Positions 33,182-45,112 are shown, numbered from the stretch's first letter. The stretch is 64,000 nt of DNA from Candidatus Methanobinarius endosymbioticus (GCA_003315655.1 NIZT01000025.1:1-64000); one strand, 5' to 3'. The notes: generated by a model from the letters alone, not told the origin. Program-made: numbers and translations.

Positions 33182-35390
33182 TTATAAAATTAATCTTAAG
33201 CTACTTAATAGTCTAATATTATAGCAATAAATAGAATACCTGTAGATTTCATGCTTTGCAGTAGCGCTAATATTTTTGATTGTGTTTTCTAAATTTTTTA
33301 AATTGTTTGAATTGTTTTTAATATCATTAAATATTGATTCGGTTTTTTCTGTTTTATTAGATTCATTTGCAAGAATTGGATCGACTATTTCAGATCATCT
33401 ATAGGTATAATTTTAGGGAAAATAATATCCAAGGTCAAATGTTCATTATCAGCAAAAATTTGAACTTTATGAGATAAACTATCCATCCTTAATCAAATAA
33501 TTAATTGAATCTAAATTATGAACATTAACAATGTTTTTTTCATTTTTAGGCCCTATAATTTCTAGATCGAAATTAGGCAATAATGCAATATTATAACTAG
33601 CATCATCATTGAGAGCAAAATCATGAGTTAACCGAATAATGTCTCCTCGATTACAATTAAGAGAACTATTAATTAAATATTCCTTGTTATTAGCTATCAA
33701 TTTTAAAACAAACCAATTATTGATTAAATCCTCATTAGATTTATTTTTAGGATTAGAATTATCTCCCCATCAATTATAATCAAAATTAAGTGTTGACTTA
33801 GAGTTATTTTGTATGAAAATAGTAGAGTCTTGATTTTTAAAATCATTAACTATTCTTGAATAATTTATAGTTAAGTAAAAGTTAGTTCTGTTAGTTATAT
33901 AAACCAGTGAAGCATCTTCTTCAGCAGTGTTATTTAAAAAATTAAACTGATAATACTAATATTACCTGCATCATGATAGAGGAATCCTCCTTTTAACCCA
34001 GAAGTATTAATGAAATCTGATTTATTAAATTTCATATTTGCACTTTGAATATAAATAGCACCACCATTATTTGCGCTATTATTTAAAAACAGAGAAGCAA
34101 AAACAGTGAAATTGCTATTAGCAACAAATATTACTCCACCATAAATTGATTCATTGTTTAAAAATTCAGAATTATGAATGGTTATATTAGAATACCTTGA
34201 ATAAATCATACCTCCAATTCCTCCAATATTAACTATAAATTTAGAATCTTTAATATTTAAAAAATTATTTCCAATATTCCTAATGATTCCTCCATAAGCC
34301 CCATAACTATTACTAAAAGAACAATTACTAATGTTTAGTTTTGAAGGATAATTAGATTGAAGAGTATAAATAACACCACCATAATCACCATCATCCAACA
34401 GATAGTTATTGTCAAATTCAGAATTTTCGATTTTAACATCAAATATTCCCCAAATCACTCCACCAGAGGAATTAACATGGTTATTTTCAAATTTAGAATG
34501 ATTTATTTCTATTTAAATATGGTTTGCTTGTAAGACACCACCATACCTAGCATATGTAGAATTATTACTAAATGAAGAATTATTGATTTTAAGAGTTCCA
34601 TTATTAATTCCACTATAAAATATAACACCTGCATTTGTTGTTGAATTATATTAAGGAATATTGAAGAAAATATTTCCAAATCGCCTTTATCTATATAAAG
34701 AATTCCAGCAACAGTGTTATTAGCAAAATTGCTCTGGAAATTAGAATGATAAATTCTTGTTATTCCACTAGCTTGATAAATAACACCTCCACCAGATCCA
34801 GATAATCTGTTATATGATAAAGAATTATTTAAAAAAATAGAATTAAAAATTTCACAAATACCACCATTAGTATATATAACGCCCCCAGAAACAAATTGAG
34901 TATCAAAATTTTGAATAATTTGATTGTTAGTAAATTCTGAATTTTTTATAGTTATATTGCCAGTGTTATATATAACTCCACCAGATCTATTAGCAATATT
35001 ATTATCGAAAATATAATCTTCAATAATCAATGTACTTTGATTATTATAAATTATTCCTCCAGTGTTGGAATTTAAAGCTGCAAATCGATTAATAAAACTT
35101 ATGTTTATCAATATTAATTTATTTCCTGGAGTAATATTAAATATTCTACCCATATTTGCTGCATCAATAATATTATTATCTTTTGAATTTCCTTGTATGG
35201 TTAAATTTTTATCAATAACGATATCAGTAACATTATTTCTGTAAACTCCATCAATTAATTGAATAGTATCCCCATTATTAGATTTTCTTATGGCTTTATT
35301 TAAATCAACAGAACTATCATGCTGAGCACTATTAACAACCCCCATCATTAAAAATACAATCACAAAAGTTATTAATAAATAAAAAAATTT
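33182..35390 (-). pseudogene. Decayed beta-helix adhesin-like surface protein
   Basis: Fragments assemble into one exported protein of about 730 aa. It has a hydrophobic signal (FVIVFLMMGVVNSAQ) whose start is frameshifted. A right-handed beta-helix follows, with many GGVIY...NSxFxNN repeats (about residues 80-430), and then a C-terminal part with YN-stop-WGDNSNPKNKS. Methanobacteriales adhesin-like proteins normally have NWWG(D/N)NSNP here, so a Trp codon became TGA (33770-33772). Further lesions are a shift near 34650, a TAA near 34514, a shift near 33950, a TAA near 33478 and a C-terminal shift. It once mediated surface contacts. No longer translatable as one chain. Confidence 0.85.
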
Positions 35391-35884
35391 TTCACATTTT
35401 CACACCGATAAATTTACTATATTAGCATACTAAAGAACTAAAAAAATAATTTTAATAAACATTTGTATTATTAATTTATAGTATATTTTATATAATTAAC
35501 TAATTATAATAATCATGAAAGAGACATTATAATAATAAAAATTATTTAATTAATTATTAAAAAATTATTATAAAATGATAAGGGATTGATAAGGATTAAA
35601 TTCCGTGTGAATTCCCCAAACAATAAAAAAAGGAAAAAATAGTGCTTAATTAGTATTTATAAGTTTTATAATATTATAAAACTTATTAAAGAAACATCGA
35701 TTAATTAAACAATGGGATAAGATGAATGAAATAAAAGCATAATGTAAACATAGAAAAGTTATAAGAGTATTCCTTGGAGGAAAGGATAATTGCTCAAATG
35801 AAAAAATGAACCTATATGAGAAAGAAGATATAAAAGAATGTAAAGACCAGAAAAGCTCTTAAAAAAGCTTGGAGAGATAAAGAT
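35391..35884. other. Spacer with remnants of the MGMT 5' region
   Basis: The first 320 bp are featureless A/T. From about 35722 there are short coding-like fragments, including RKALKKAWRDKD just before 35885, in frame with the MGMT piece but interrupted by stops further upstream. It looks like the eroded 5' part of that gene. Confidence 0.4.
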
Positions 35885-36199
35885 GTGGATTTCTCTGAAT
35901 ATTTAGAATGGGAAATATTAAATATAACACATTTTGAGAAAAATATATATATTGCAACTATGAACATTCCTAAGAGCCAAGTAAGATTTTATAAAGAAAT
36001 TGGAGATTCTATTGGAACTACAAGATATAGGGCTGTTGATAATGCTTTGAACAAAAATCCAATAGTTATAATAGTTCCATGCCATAGAGTAATTGGTTCC
36101 AGCAGAAAACTAATTGGTTTTACAACAGGTTTAGATTTAAAAAGAGAAGTGTTTATTAACGAAGGAATAGAAATAAAAAGACAATGTAGTCTTATTTAA
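35885..36199 (+). pseudogene. N-terminally eroded methylated-DNA-protein cysteine methyltransferase
   Basis: The 104-aa open part retains the MGMT DNA-binding and active-site region: IPKSQVRFYKEIGDSIGT, then RAVDNALNKNPIVIIVPCHRVIG with the acceptor Cys in PCHRV. The usual N-terminal domain of about 50-60 residues is missing, because in-frame stops (TGA and TAA between about 35805 and 35835) interrupt the upstream sequence. The loop GFTTGLDLKRE replaces the canonical GFGGGLDLKR. It might still fold, but I judge it a decaying gene. When intact the protein removes alkyl groups from guanine O6. Confidence 0.6.
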
Positions 36200-36424
36200 A
36201 TAATATTGAAAAAACTATATTTACAATTAAATTATCATGTCAATAAATGAGAATATGTAAATATATATAATTAAAAATAGCTATTATGAGAAAAATAAAT
36301 TATAATGTAATAAATCTAATAAACAAAAAATCAAAATCATATAAAGACTATATTAATCATATACAAAAATAAAGTCAATAATACTAAAACACAATAATAT
36401 TAAGAAAAATCATGAAAAAAAATA

Positions 36425-36904
36425 TTATGATTTAGACTTAAAAGTTTTAATAGCTTCTCGTAATTCTTCAGTTAAATTTTCATCATCTTTGAGATCTTGA
36501 AGATCTTCAATTGAGAAAACATTTAAAACATTATCTTTACAAGCTTCTACACATGCAGGAATTATATTATCAGATTCTAAACAAAGTGTACATTTTTCAG
36601 CTGATTTTTTCTCTTTATCAATAGCTATTATTCCTATAGGGCAAGCTATAGTACATAATTTACAAAGTATACAATTTTCTTCATTAACAATGAGAATTTC
36701 TCCATCTTCACCATCAACAACCTCAATAGCATTATTTGGGCAAATTCTACGACATGGTGCTTTATCAGGATGACAATGCATACAAAATATTGGAATAGTG
36801 TCTGTTTTTCTAGCTCTGGCAACACCATAAGCTTTTTTACAAGTAGTAATACATGCTTCACATCCACTACACATTTGAGGGTCTGTGACCATTAATGTTT
36901 TCAT
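36425..36904 (-). CDS. Polyferredoxin at the end of the CODH/ACS operon
   Basis: A 159-aa HycB-like ferredoxin with four cysteine clusters: CSGCEACITTC, CMHCHPDKAPCRRIC, CILCKLCTIAC and CTLCLESDNIIPACVEAC. It presumably shuttles electrons to or from the carbon monoxide dehydrogenase component. It is the last gene of the minus-strand cdh cluster, 64 bp after cdhE, and is built like PorF, so each acetyl-CoA/pyruvate enzyme appears to have its own carrier. Intact. Confidence 0.85.
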   Translation of the reverse strand: MKTLMVTDPQMCSGCEACITTCKKAYGVARARKTDTIPIFCMHCHPDKAPCRRICPNNAIEVVDGEDGEILIVNEENCILCKLCTIACPIGIIAIDKEKKSAEKCTLCLESDNIIPACVEACKDNVLNVFSIEDLQDLKDDENLTEELREAIKTFKSKS

Positions 36905-36968
36905 TTAATCACCTAATATTTCTGAATAATTATAATAATGATGAGATTAGATAAATCTAACAGATTTA

Positions 36969-38345
36969 TCAAAATTTTTCATCAATGAAATCAGGAACCG
37001 CAGATGAGTCTCTTGGACCAACCATAACATCCCAACCAGTTTCATCCTCAATTTCACCACTTAAAGGAGCAGCTAACCCAGGGATAATCATTTTTCTTGT
37101 TTTTACTTTATCTTCGATTCCACATTTTTTTACAAGATCAGCCACAGCTTTACCATCGAATTGTCCTCCAGCAATAGCTACATCCACAGCTTTACCAATA
37201 GTATCAAGAACTAAAAGATAAGTACTAGCATTTCCTGATTTTAAATCTCCTTCAACAGTATAATATGTTAAAGCGAAATTAGTAGTTAATAAAACAGGCG
37301 AATTTTCATTCACATCACCAAATTCATATATTCCAGGATCTACTGCTTGTGGTTTTCTTGGATCAGTGTATAGACTTTGTCTTAAAGTTAGTATCGGAAT
37401 AAGTTCCCATATATCAGTTCCTTTAAGAATAAGAACATCAGCATATTTATTCATTAAAGTTGAAGCAATTGTTGCTTCCATAGTTCCATTTTTGACTTCA
37501 TCATCTTCATTATTAAGTCTAACTAATGCAGGAACTCCTAATAATGGAAATCTGAAATCTTCATCTTTATCTTCAATAGCTAATCTTCTACTCATAACAA
37601 AATTATCCAAAGTATCTCCTATAGCTTCTCCAGTCAATGTTCCAGGATCAAGAACAATATCATCTATTCCATTTGATCTAAGAGTAAAAACTAAATCTTT
37701 CATCTTTTCAATATCACCTGGTGAAAATACAGTTAATGGGCAATCATATTCTTTAGCTAATTCTGCCATTTCAAAAAGATTGTCTTTAGTTGCAGCATAC
37801 ATCAGTGAACGATCCCCACCAATTACTTCAAGTGCTTTTTGCATAGCTATTGGATCAAGAGTAACTAGAAATACTGGATATTTTGATGATTTTAATTTTT
37901 TCGCAGCTTCAGCAAATTTAGAAGGATCTTCAGATTTATTTCTTAAAGCTATTGCATCAAGTTTAAGCAGTTCTCCAGTTCTTTCAAATTCAATATTTTC
38001 AATAGTTTTTATTCTTTCATTAAATTCAGATTCTTCTAAATCATCAGGAAGATCTATAGCAAAAAGAGTTTGATTATAATAAGATTCTTCATATCTATAG
38101 AGAACTTCATCTCCACCAATTATTTTAGCTTTATCATCTTTTCCAATTAAAATTTCTTTAACAGCAGGAACAAGTAAATTATCAAGCTTTTTAAAACTTT
38201 TATCATCTAACTCAGTACAAAGAATAAGATCGGCTTTTTTTTCAGATAATTTAGTTGCAAAAGCCATACAACTTGCCTCTCCACAATCTCCACAATTTGT
38301 TTGAGGGAGTAATTTATAAACATCCATTGCAGTAACTTTAGCCAT
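36969..38345 (-). CDS. cdhE: Acetyl-CoA decarbonylase/synthase gamma subunit (corrinoid Fe-S protein large)
   Basis: The 458-aa gamma subunit of the corrinoid iron-sulfur protein. It receives the methyl group from methyl-H4(S)PT and passes it to the ACS A-cluster. The N-terminus LLPQTNCGDCGEASCMAFA provides the [4Fe-4S] ligands that tune the corrinoid (residues about 12-26). Ends in tandem TGA-TAA stops. It lies 25 bp after cdhD. Intact and of family length. Confidence 0.93.
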   Translation of the reverse strand: MAKVTAMDVYKLLPQTNCGDCGEASCMAFATKLSEKKADLILCTELDDKSFKKLDNLLVPAVKEILIGKDDKAKIIGGDEVLYRYEESYYNQTLFAIDLPDDLEESEFNERIKTIENIEFERTGELLKLDAIALRNKSEDPSKFAEAAKKLKSSKYPVFLVTLDPIAMQKALEVIGGDRSLMYAATKDNLFEMAELAKEYDCPLTVFSPGDIEKMKDLVFTLRSNGIDDIVLDPGTLTGEAIGDTLDNFVMSRRLAIEDKDEDFRFPLLGVPALVRLNNEDDEVKNGTMEATIASTLMNKYADVLILKGTDIWELIPILTLRQSLYTDPRKPQAVDPGIYEFGDVNENSPVLLTTNFALTYYTVEGDLKSGNASTYLLVLDTIGKAVDVAIAGGQFDGKAVADLVKKCGIEDKVKTRKMIIPGLAAPLSGEIEDETGWDVMVGPRDSSAVPDFIDEKF

Positions 38346-38370
38346 AATAAAACCTCCAATACACTCTTAA

Positions 38371-39540
38371 TTATTCTAACTCCGTAATCCAATTATCAAT
38401 TTCTGGTGTTGGAGTGGATAAATATTCTTTAGTAAAGGTTTCACCAATCTCTCTAAGTATTCTTACTGAATCTGGGTGAAGCATCATGAAAATGTCTACT
38501 CCATTCAACATCAATGTAAGACCAGTGAAAATTTCCCATAATGGACCCCTGTAATCTGTTGGTCCCCATTCTTCTTTTTTCATCCAAGCTTCTCTTGAAC
38601 CCCATGCATTAGTTGTACCAGATGACATTGGCATTTGTAAATCAGGATCTCCTTTAAGGCCACCTAATCGAGTTCTGGTAATAACATCAATGGAAAACTC
38701 TATACCATAACCAAGAGCACAAGTAGTAGGATCCATTACAATATCTTCTTGTTTCAATCCATCTTTCATCAAATATTTATTCAGTGACTTTTGCATGTTA
38801 ACATCAGTAATAGCCCATGAAAGAACAGCATGATCATAGTCTACTGCTGCTTTTGCTAATCTATGATAATCTAAATCCATATTAGCTGATGCTAATAAAC
38901 ACCGTTCTCCTTCGGCAGTCTCTGCAGCAGCTTCAAGAACAGGAGGATCTTTAATAGGATCTCCAGAAGCACCAATTACGAGAGGAACATCAACCGCTTG
39001 TAGAACTTCTTCGACAGCTTGAGCACCTTCTCTTGGAGATTTATCCATGACTTTTGGACCAGTTCCAATCAAATGCATAGTTACTAAGTTTGCACCATAA
39101 TCTTTAACTGCTTTTTTAGCCCATTCTCCAGGAGATTCCATAACATCAGAAAAATGTTCCCTTATAGGACGAGGAAGTCCTGGCATAGGAATATCAAACA
39201 CATCAAAAGTAACAACAGGAGGATTTGGTTGAGGTTCTTCAAATCTATAAAGAGAATTTTGACCTCCTAAAAATACTGGTTTTCTACTTCCATCTCCTAG
39301 TTGAACTTGAGCTATTTTACTAGGGTATTCTTTAATAGGTGGTTTAAAATCACCCGCCTTCAACATAGTCTTTTTCATCGATTTTTCAATAGCTTGTTGT
39401 CTAGAAACTGTTTGTTGAACTGTTCTAGCAATAGCTGGAGCTAAATTGATCTCTAATTCCTCAAAATCCATTCTAAATTCATCAATTTCCACAGATTCTG
39501 CATTTTCCAACAGCTTTAATAGCTGATTGATTTGGTCCAT
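38371..39540 (-). CDS. cdhD: Acetyl-CoA decarbonylase/synthase delta subunit (corrinoid protein small)
   Basis: A 389-aa TIM-barrel partner of CdhE in the corrinoid methyl carrier. Typical segments are FDVFDIPMPGLPRPIREHF and PLVIGASGDPIKDPPVLEAA. It is preceded by a short N-terminal helical region. It follows the CooC-like gene by about 90 bp and is in close order with cdhE. Intact; the length is close to the family norm. Confidence 0.93.
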   Translation of the reverse strand: MDQINQLLKLLENAESVEIDEFRMDFEELEINLAPAIARTVQQTVSRQQAIEKSMKKTMLKAGDFKPPIKEYPSKIAQVQLGDGSRKPVFLGGQNSLYRFEEPQPNPPVVTFDVFDIPMPGLPRPIREHFSDVMESPGEWAKKAVKDYGANLVTMHLIGTGPKVMDKSPREGAQAVEEVLQAVDVPLVIGASGDPIKDPPVLEAAAETAEGERCLLASANMDLDYHRLAKAAVDYDHAVLSWAITDVNMQKSLNKYLMKDGLKQEDIVMDPTTCALGYGIEFSIDVITRTRLGGLKGDPDLQMPMSSGTTNAWGSREAWMKKEEWGPTDYRGPLWEIFTGLTLMLNGVDIFMMLHPDSVRILREIGETFTKEYLSTPTPEIDNWITELE

Positions 39541-39631
39541 AAATCCACATCCTCAATCTATTATTTTAAGTATTATTATCTTAATTAATTATTTTTAAGT
39601 AAATTATTTTAATTATTATTTTAAATTATCA

Positions 39632-40396
39632 TTAAATTTTTAACTTGTCAATAATGTCTTTAACAACTTTAACAGGTTCACTATCATTAGGAAGTTCCAT
39701 TAAAGATCTTCCTTCTAAATCAAATTCAGATATAACTTCATCATCATGTATTAACCCAATAATATCTAAACCTGTTTCTTTAGCTTTTTTAGATAATTCT
39801 TCTTCATTACCCATTTTTACTCTATTTAATATGAAATAAATCTGTTCAAATGATATTTTTAATTCTTTAGACAATTTTCCAACTCTAGATGCAGTATGTA
39901 ATCCTCTTCTTGATGAATCAGAAACTACTAACATAATATCAACACTTTGAGTTGTTCTACGACTTAAATGTTCAAGTCCTGCTTCAGTATCAATTACAAT
40001 ATAATCATAGTTAGAGGAGATATTTTCTATGATTCTTCTAAGCATGTTATTGACAGCACAATAGCATCCACTACCTTCAGACCTTCCCATCATAAGTAGA
40101 TCAAAGTTTTGAGTTTCTACAATAGATTCCATGATTTTATAATCTAAAATATCCCATTTATTCATTCCAGAAGATATATTTCCTTGATTTACATCTTTTT
40201 TTAGGTCTTCCCTTACATCTCCTACACTTTTATCAACTTCAATTCCTAAAGATTCAGGAATGTTTGAATCTGGATCTGCATCAATTACAAGAAGATCTTT
40301 TCCTGTTTCTGACAATAGTTTTACTAGAATAGATGAAACAACAGTTTTTCCAGTTCCACCTTTTCCACTTACTGCAATTATCAAATTATCACACAA
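39632..40396 (-). CDS. CooC-like nickel-insertion ATPase for CODH
   Basis: A 254-aa MinD/ParA-type ATPase starting MCDNLIIAVSGKGGTGKTVV. The GKGGTGKT P-loop (about residues 11-18) has the deviant Walker lysine, and DADPDSN follows. CYC (GSGCYCAVNN, about residue 110) fits the C-x-C metal site of CooC proteins that supply nickel to the CODH C-cluster. Its place between cdhC and cdhD supports that role. Intact. Confidence 0.88.
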   Translation of the reverse strand: MCDNLIIAVSGKGGTGKTVVSSILVKLLSETGKDLLVIDADPDSNIPESLGIEVDKSVGDVREDLKKDVNQGNISSGMNKWDILDYKIMESIVETQNFDLLMMGRSEGSGCYCAVNNMLRRIIENISSNYDYIVIDTEAGLEHLSRRTTQSVDIMLVVSDSSRRGLHTASRVGKLSKELKISFEQIYFILNRVKMGNEEELSKKAKETGLDIIGLIHDDEVISEFDLEGRSLMELPNDSEPVKVVKDIIDKLKI

Positions 40397-40552
40397 ATAT
40401 CATTAAAACATTATTAACTACTAATTTTAACTATTGATTTGGGGCCTTTATTCATAATTTTTATTCTAATTAATTAATAGATAAGTTTAAATTTAATAGA
40501 TAAGTTTAAATATACTACTAATATAATATCAAATCAATATATTTTAGTGTCA

Positions 40553-41956
40553 CTATTTTTTAGATTTTTTAATTATAACTTTTTCAGCATAAATTTTAGC
40601 ATTTTTAAAGATAATTTTAGTTTCACCAGACAGTGGCATGCCCATTTCAGGAGCACTAGCTACAGGAACAAATTCTTGCCCCATATCCATAGCTTCCTCT
40701 CCAAAAGATTCTATATCTTCGTCATCTGAACTTTTTTCTTCATCACTACCCAAAATAGCAATTCTTTCAAGAATAGGATGATTTTTATCTTTAAGATAAT
40801 TTTTTATATCATTAATACTAGTTGCATTTTCATCAGTAGGTATTTTATCATATATTTCTTTTGGAATAAATCCTTCAAGAGATGATTTTATTTCTTTTGG
40901 CATCCAAACTATTCTTTCATATGCCCCATCAGCTTGTAAAAATTTTGGAGACCTCATATATTCCAAACTAAGTCCTGTAAATCCTTCTACTTGTTTTCCT
41001 CCAGAACATTGCCCTGCCATAGATGAGAAAGGAATACCTAATGGAGTTTCACAACCAAAATCTCTGTCTACTATTCCAATACCATCAAGTTCAGGAATAT
41101 AGAAAGCTACTGCTTCAAAACAACCACAAGAAGTATGAGGATATTCAAATACACTGTGAAGATATACCCTATCAGTTTCACCTTGAGTTTTTTGAGCTAT
41201 TATATCATTAACATTAATATATTCGCCTTTAACATCGTCTAAAACTTCACCTTTTTCAATTTCAAATATTGATCCATCTGGATCCATTTTTGCTGAAGCT
41301 CTACAATCAAACCAATTAATAGCTCCACAAAGTGCTGTTCTATCAGGTGTTACAACACACATATGAGTAGGTGCAAATGATTGACACATTAAACATCCAT
41401 AAAACACATCAACATCTTCATCAGAAAGTTTTCTAGCTCTTTCATCTCTTGCAGCATAGATAGATTGTGCATCAACCACAAATTGTTTCACATTTTCTTC
41501 TTCTGTAAGAATTGTTACTGTAATTTCTTCAATAATTGGAAATTCTTCTTTAAAAAGAATTCCAAGTGATTTAGCCAAATCAATAAGTTTAAAACCTTCA
41601 TCTAATGCATCAGTACTTACTCTGCACCAAATCTGATCTCTTTGATTTAAATGCATAAATCCTTGAACATAATTACATAAATCATGAGTTCTTCTTTCAA
41701 TAACTCCTTCAATTTCTTTTTCAAGTTTTTCTCCTTTAATATCAATTTTGATACCAAATGGATACACTTCACCCTTAATCATTTCAGACAATTCAGGACC
41801 AATAACTTCATATTGGCCATCAACTACAGATTCATCTACTTGAACAAGCTCTGTACCAACAGATTTTGGACCAGCTAATTCTACATACATATTAGCTGCA
41901 CGTATTCTTTCACCCTCGTGCATAGGACTTACATCAACAGGGATATCACTAAACAT
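40553..41956 (-). CDS. cdhC: Acetyl-CoA synthase beta subunit
   Basis: The 467-aa catalytic subunit that joins methyl, CO and CoA at the nickel-containing A-cluster. Conserved Cys regions are visible: YGCLMCQSFAPTHMC, RTALCGAINWFDCRA, HTSCGCFEAVAFYIP and GQCSGGKQVEGFTGLSLEYM. The length is that of archaeal CdhC, which lacks the larger bacterial N-terminal domain. A GGAGGAATT site precedes the ATG. An acidic linker of about 40 residues (SSDDEDIESFGEEAMD) precedes the C-terminal segment. Intact. Confidence 0.95.
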   Translation of the reverse strand: MFSDIPVDVSPMHEGERIRAANMYVELAGPKSVGTELVQVDESVVDGQYEVIGPELSEMIKGEVYPFGIKIDIKGEKLEKEIEGVIERRTHDLCNYVQGFMHLNQRDQIWCRVSTDALDEGFKLIDLAKSLGILFKEEFPIIEEITVTILTEEENVKQFVVDAQSIYAARDERARKLSDEDVDVFYGCLMCQSFAPTHMCVVTPDRTALCGAINWFDCRASAKMDPDGSIFEIEKGEVLDDVKGEYINVNDIIAQKTQGETDRVYLHSVFEYPHTSCGCFEAVAFYIPELDGIGIVDRDFGCETPLGIPFSSMAGQCSGGKQVEGFTGLSLEYMRSPKFLQADGAYERIVWMPKEIKSSLEGFIPKEIYDKIPTDENATSINDIKNYLKDKNHPILERIAILGSDEEKSSDDEDIESFGEEAMDMGQEFVPVASAPEMGMPLSGETKIIFKNAKIYAEKVIIKKSKK

Positions 41957-42154
41957 TTAATTCCTCCTCTATAAATTAAACATTGATATAATTTTATTAT
42001 ATTAATAATTTTAAAAGTTTTTTATAAAATATTTTTCTTAAATTATATTTTAATAAAAATTTTTATTAAGATTTTTTATTAAATTTTTAAATAAATATTT
42101 TAAATAATTATGTCAATTGAATTTTTAATTATATATTCTAATTGGAGATTATAA

Positions 42155-42667
42155 TTACTTAGTTTTCATTTTTGTCAGATATTTTTCCCATTCTTCATCT
42201 TTCATATTAGGAAAAGAGGCATCTGCATTAGAATGGAAATATTTGCATATAGTCAAAGTTTTAAGATGAGGTGCAAAGTGTTTTAAGGTAGAAAGTCCTT
42301 GAGATGCAATATAATAAATACATCCTACAAACAATACCAAATCATTTTGTCCTTCTCCTTTTATTCCTTCCCATTCGGGATCTTTTAACAAATTAGCTAT
42401 TTCAACAATTCCATAAGAATCACTTTCAATTCCATTATCATGGAATGATTTAAAAGTATCAGCTGTGGTAACAATAGGTAAATCCCATATTTCAGCTATT
42501 TCTTTCACATGACTCATAAGAGGTTCGTTTTTTGCATAAGGCCCAACTACAAATAGTGGACGTTTAGCTTTTTTAAGCATTAGCTTAGCGGTTTCAGGAG
42601 TTGCAAGTAATGCTTGTTTTGGACCAGCTATAACAGTTGGTTGCCATGGAATAACTCTATCATTCAT
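42155..42667 (-). CDS. cdhB: CODH/ACS epsilon subunit
   Basis: The 170-aa small subunit of the CdhAB carbon monoxide dehydrogenase, related to the DHS-like NAD/FAD-binding fold and thought to help electron transfer. [20 protein letters not shown] and [14 protein letters not shown] are family hallmarks. It sits directly downstream of cdhA (29 bp) and 198 bp upstream of cdhC. Intact. Confidence 0.92.
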   Translation of the reverse strand: MNDRVIPWQPTVIAGPKQALLATPETAKLMLKKAKRPLFVVGPYAKNEPLMSHVKEIAEIWDLPIVTTADTFKSFHDNGIESDSYGIVEIANLLKDPEWEGIKGEGQNDLVLFVGCIYYIASQGLSTLKHFAPHLKTLTICKYFHSNADASFPNMKDEEWEKYLTKMKTK

Positions 42668-42696
42668 TTAATCACCTTTATTCTCTTTACCTCTTT

Positions 42697-45051
42697 TTAT
42701 TCATCTCTAGGAAAATCAAGAATTGTTGGTTCCATAACTAATTCTCTTGGTTCCCAATCATTTCTCTCTAAAATTTCTTTAACATCATTTTTATAGGTAA
42801 TTGGAATATCTTTTTCATTTCTGATATATCTATAAACATCTTCAGGAATGGTACCAAAATATTTTTTATGTAAATCAATATAATGATTCAATTTTATTTG
42901 TCTTCCTTTATTGTTATCAGTTGGCCTAATACAATTTTTAGCAATATTAACAGTAGCTTCTTCCCTACTTTCAGCTGCATATAATAGATGTTCTGGAGCA
43001 GGTTCACCTTTAATAAGCTTACCAGTCCTCATATCAGTTAAATTCCATGTTTCTTCTTTATCAGATCTTCCAAGATAAAGTCTTCTATATTTAGATCCAT
43101 GTGGACCTAAAATTACTGGAATACCCCATCTATTAACTCCAGATGCAATAGCTGCTGCCTTTTGTGAATAAGCTCCCCATGCAACACCACAGGCACCTAT
43201 TCGGTTGAAAATATAATCAGCTATAACTTCAAAGTTTCCTTCAAGTGGTTTTTTAGCAAATATATTAGCTACTTTAATTGCTACACCAGGAATATGAGAG
43301 TTAGAAACACAAGAACCTACATTTATAAGACCTCTTGCATCAAAGTCTCCACTAAATCGTTCATATAAAGTTTTTCCTTCTTCATTTTTATACTCACCAA
43401 TAGACATTGCTCCACATCCACTAGTAACTACAATATAATTTCTTTCAAGGAATTCTTCAGCCATTTTAGCTACATCATCTGCACCATCAGGATAATTACT
43501 ACAACCAACAAAAGCAACAATACCTGGAATATCACCAAGTACAAGTGGAGCACCAACACGTCTTACTTCTACATCTTGAATCGGTCCCCTACCTACACGA
43601 ATATTGAATTTTTCTTTTTTAAGATTATTTTCTCCTATTTTAGCCATTAAATCCATTATTTTAATGTTTTCTGGACACTCTTGTTCACATCTACCACAAG
43701 TATAACAAATATCATGATCATACAATTTTTCAGTAGATTCAAAGTCTCCTTTACCTGCAGAAGAAACAGCGTCCATGATAGGAATACTATTTGGACAAAC
43801 TCTTACACACCATTCACATTCAGTACATTTAAATGCATCTTCTTGTATTTTATCCATATCAGGTAGTGATTTTAAAGATTTTCTAGATTTTGATAAAGAC
43901 AATGATAGTTTAGTAGCTACTTCTCCAACTTTTTCAGGATCAAGAATAAGAGCTCCATCATCTTTTTTACTTATAATATCTGCTACAATAGCATCAACAG
44001 GATCATTTGTTCTATCATCTAATCCTAAACACATTTTATCAGTAGTAGCTATTAAAGCAGCCCCTTTTTTCTGAGCTTCTTCAAGAACATCAGATCTAAT
44101 ACATTGTTCATCCACTACCACAACATCGGCTACGCCAGATTTAAGAAACTTGAGTTGTTTTGAAATTGGACCTACAACTTTAGCTCTATCACTGTATCTA
44201 GTTATATCAATAGAAGTACAACATATACCACAAAGCTCTATTTCATCTTCAAAATCATTATCTTCTAAATAATCAACAATACCTACTCCTGGAGCTATAT
44301 TATGCCCTATACAAAGAATTACGGGTTTATCGTGATCTATTGCTCCAATACCAAGTTCTACTAATGGAGTATTCGCTTCTCCTTTTGGTAAGTCTAATGC
44401 AGCTATCTGAGAAACATCCCCTATTTCCATCCCAATATGATCCATTAAGCCAGCATGAAATGCTTTGGATTCGAAATCAAGATGATTACCTTCTTGACCA
44501 GTATGACAAGTCGATAAAAGGTGGAGATTCTCTTCTTCTATATAATCCATAGACTCTCTAATATCACCTAGAGTTTTAGGAGCTTTTCCAATTAAAGTTC
44601 TCATAATTGGGGCTTCAATATCAATATTGTTTCCAAAATCCACAGGATGGTCTGAACCACATTTATGAATTAAATATTCCAATAAATGTCTACTATGAGC
44701 AGAATGAGCTGCAGCACCTATACAACACGTTAATAAAGCAAATCTTCCTTGTTGAGCTTTTATATCAATCCCACAGGCACCTTTCTTACCAGTAAGATCA
44801 CATTTTCCAAATGTACATAAACAACACATATCACAAAAAGGAGCATAAAAAGGAGGATACCTTTCTAATAGTTTCATATCCCAAGACCTTAAATCAGTAC
44901 CAGATGGTTTTGGAGTAGGACCCATAAAAGTCTCTTCATCACGTGAATCAGGAGAATTATCTTCTATTATTTCACCAAAAGAAAACTCAATATTTTTAGA
45001 TTTCCAAAAATCAACTTTAAAATCTTTAGGTTTAATTGAATTGGGTGTCAA
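42697..45051 (-). CDS. cdhA: CODH/ACS alpha subunit (carbon monoxide dehydrogenase)
   Basis: A subunit of about 784 aa that oxidises CO or reduces CO2 at the Ni-Fe-S C-cluster. [20 protein letters not shown] near residue 75 and [16 protein letters not shown] / [15 protein letters not shown] near residues 405-450 are the Fe-S ligand sets; GCGAMS and [13 protein letters not shown] follow in the CODH core. I prefer the TTG at 45051, preceded by GGTGAT, over an ATG at 45105, because the latter adds a low-complexity leader and falls close to the likely transcription start. First gene of the operon, fully open. Confidence 0.93.
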   Translation of the reverse strand: MTPNSIKPKDFKVDFWKSKNIEFSFGEIIEDNSPDSRDEETFMGPTPKPSGTDLRSWDMKLLERYPPFYAPFCDMCCLCTFGKCDLTGKKGACGIDIKAQQGRFALLTCCIGAAAHSAHSRHLLEYLIHKCGSDHPVDFGNNIDIEAPIMRTLIGKAPKTLGDIRESMDYIEEENLHLLSTCHTGQEGNHLDFESKAFHAGLMDHIGMEIGDVSQIAALDLPKGEANTPLVELGIGAIDHDKPVILCIGHNIAPGVGIVDYLEDNDFEDEIELCGICCTSIDITRYSDRAKVVGPISKQLKFLKSGVADVVVVDEQCIRSDVLEEAQKKGAALIATTDKMCLGLDDRTNDPVDAIVADIISKKDDGALILDPEKVGEVATKLSLSLSKSRKSLKSLPDMDKIQEDAFKCTECEWCVRVCPNSIPIMDAVSSAGKGDFESTEKLYDHDICYTCGRCEQECPENIKIMDLMAKIGENNLKKEKFNIRVGRGPIQDVEVRRVGAPLVLGDIPGIVAFVGCSNYPDGADDVAKMAEEFLERNYIVVTSGCGAMSIGEYKNEEGKTLYERFSGDFDARGLINVGSCVSNSHIPGVAIKVANIFAKKPLEGNFEVIADYIFNRIGACGVAWGAYSQKAAAIASGVNRWGIPVILGPHGSKYRRLYLGRSDKEETWNLTDMRTGKLIKGEPAPEHLLYAAESREEATVNIAKNCIRPTDNNKGRQIKLNHYIDLHKKYFGTIPEDVYRYIRNEKDIPITYKNDVKEILERNDWEPRELVMEPTILDFPRDE

Positions 45052-45112
45052 ATTATCACCGACCTCATTATTCGTTTTAATAATATTATTAATTTTAATA
45101 TTCAATTTAAAG

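Noticed and set aside
37366..38073. 235-codon plus-strand ORF opposite cdhE
   Set aside because: Antisense shadow of cdhE without a start context or recognisable domain.
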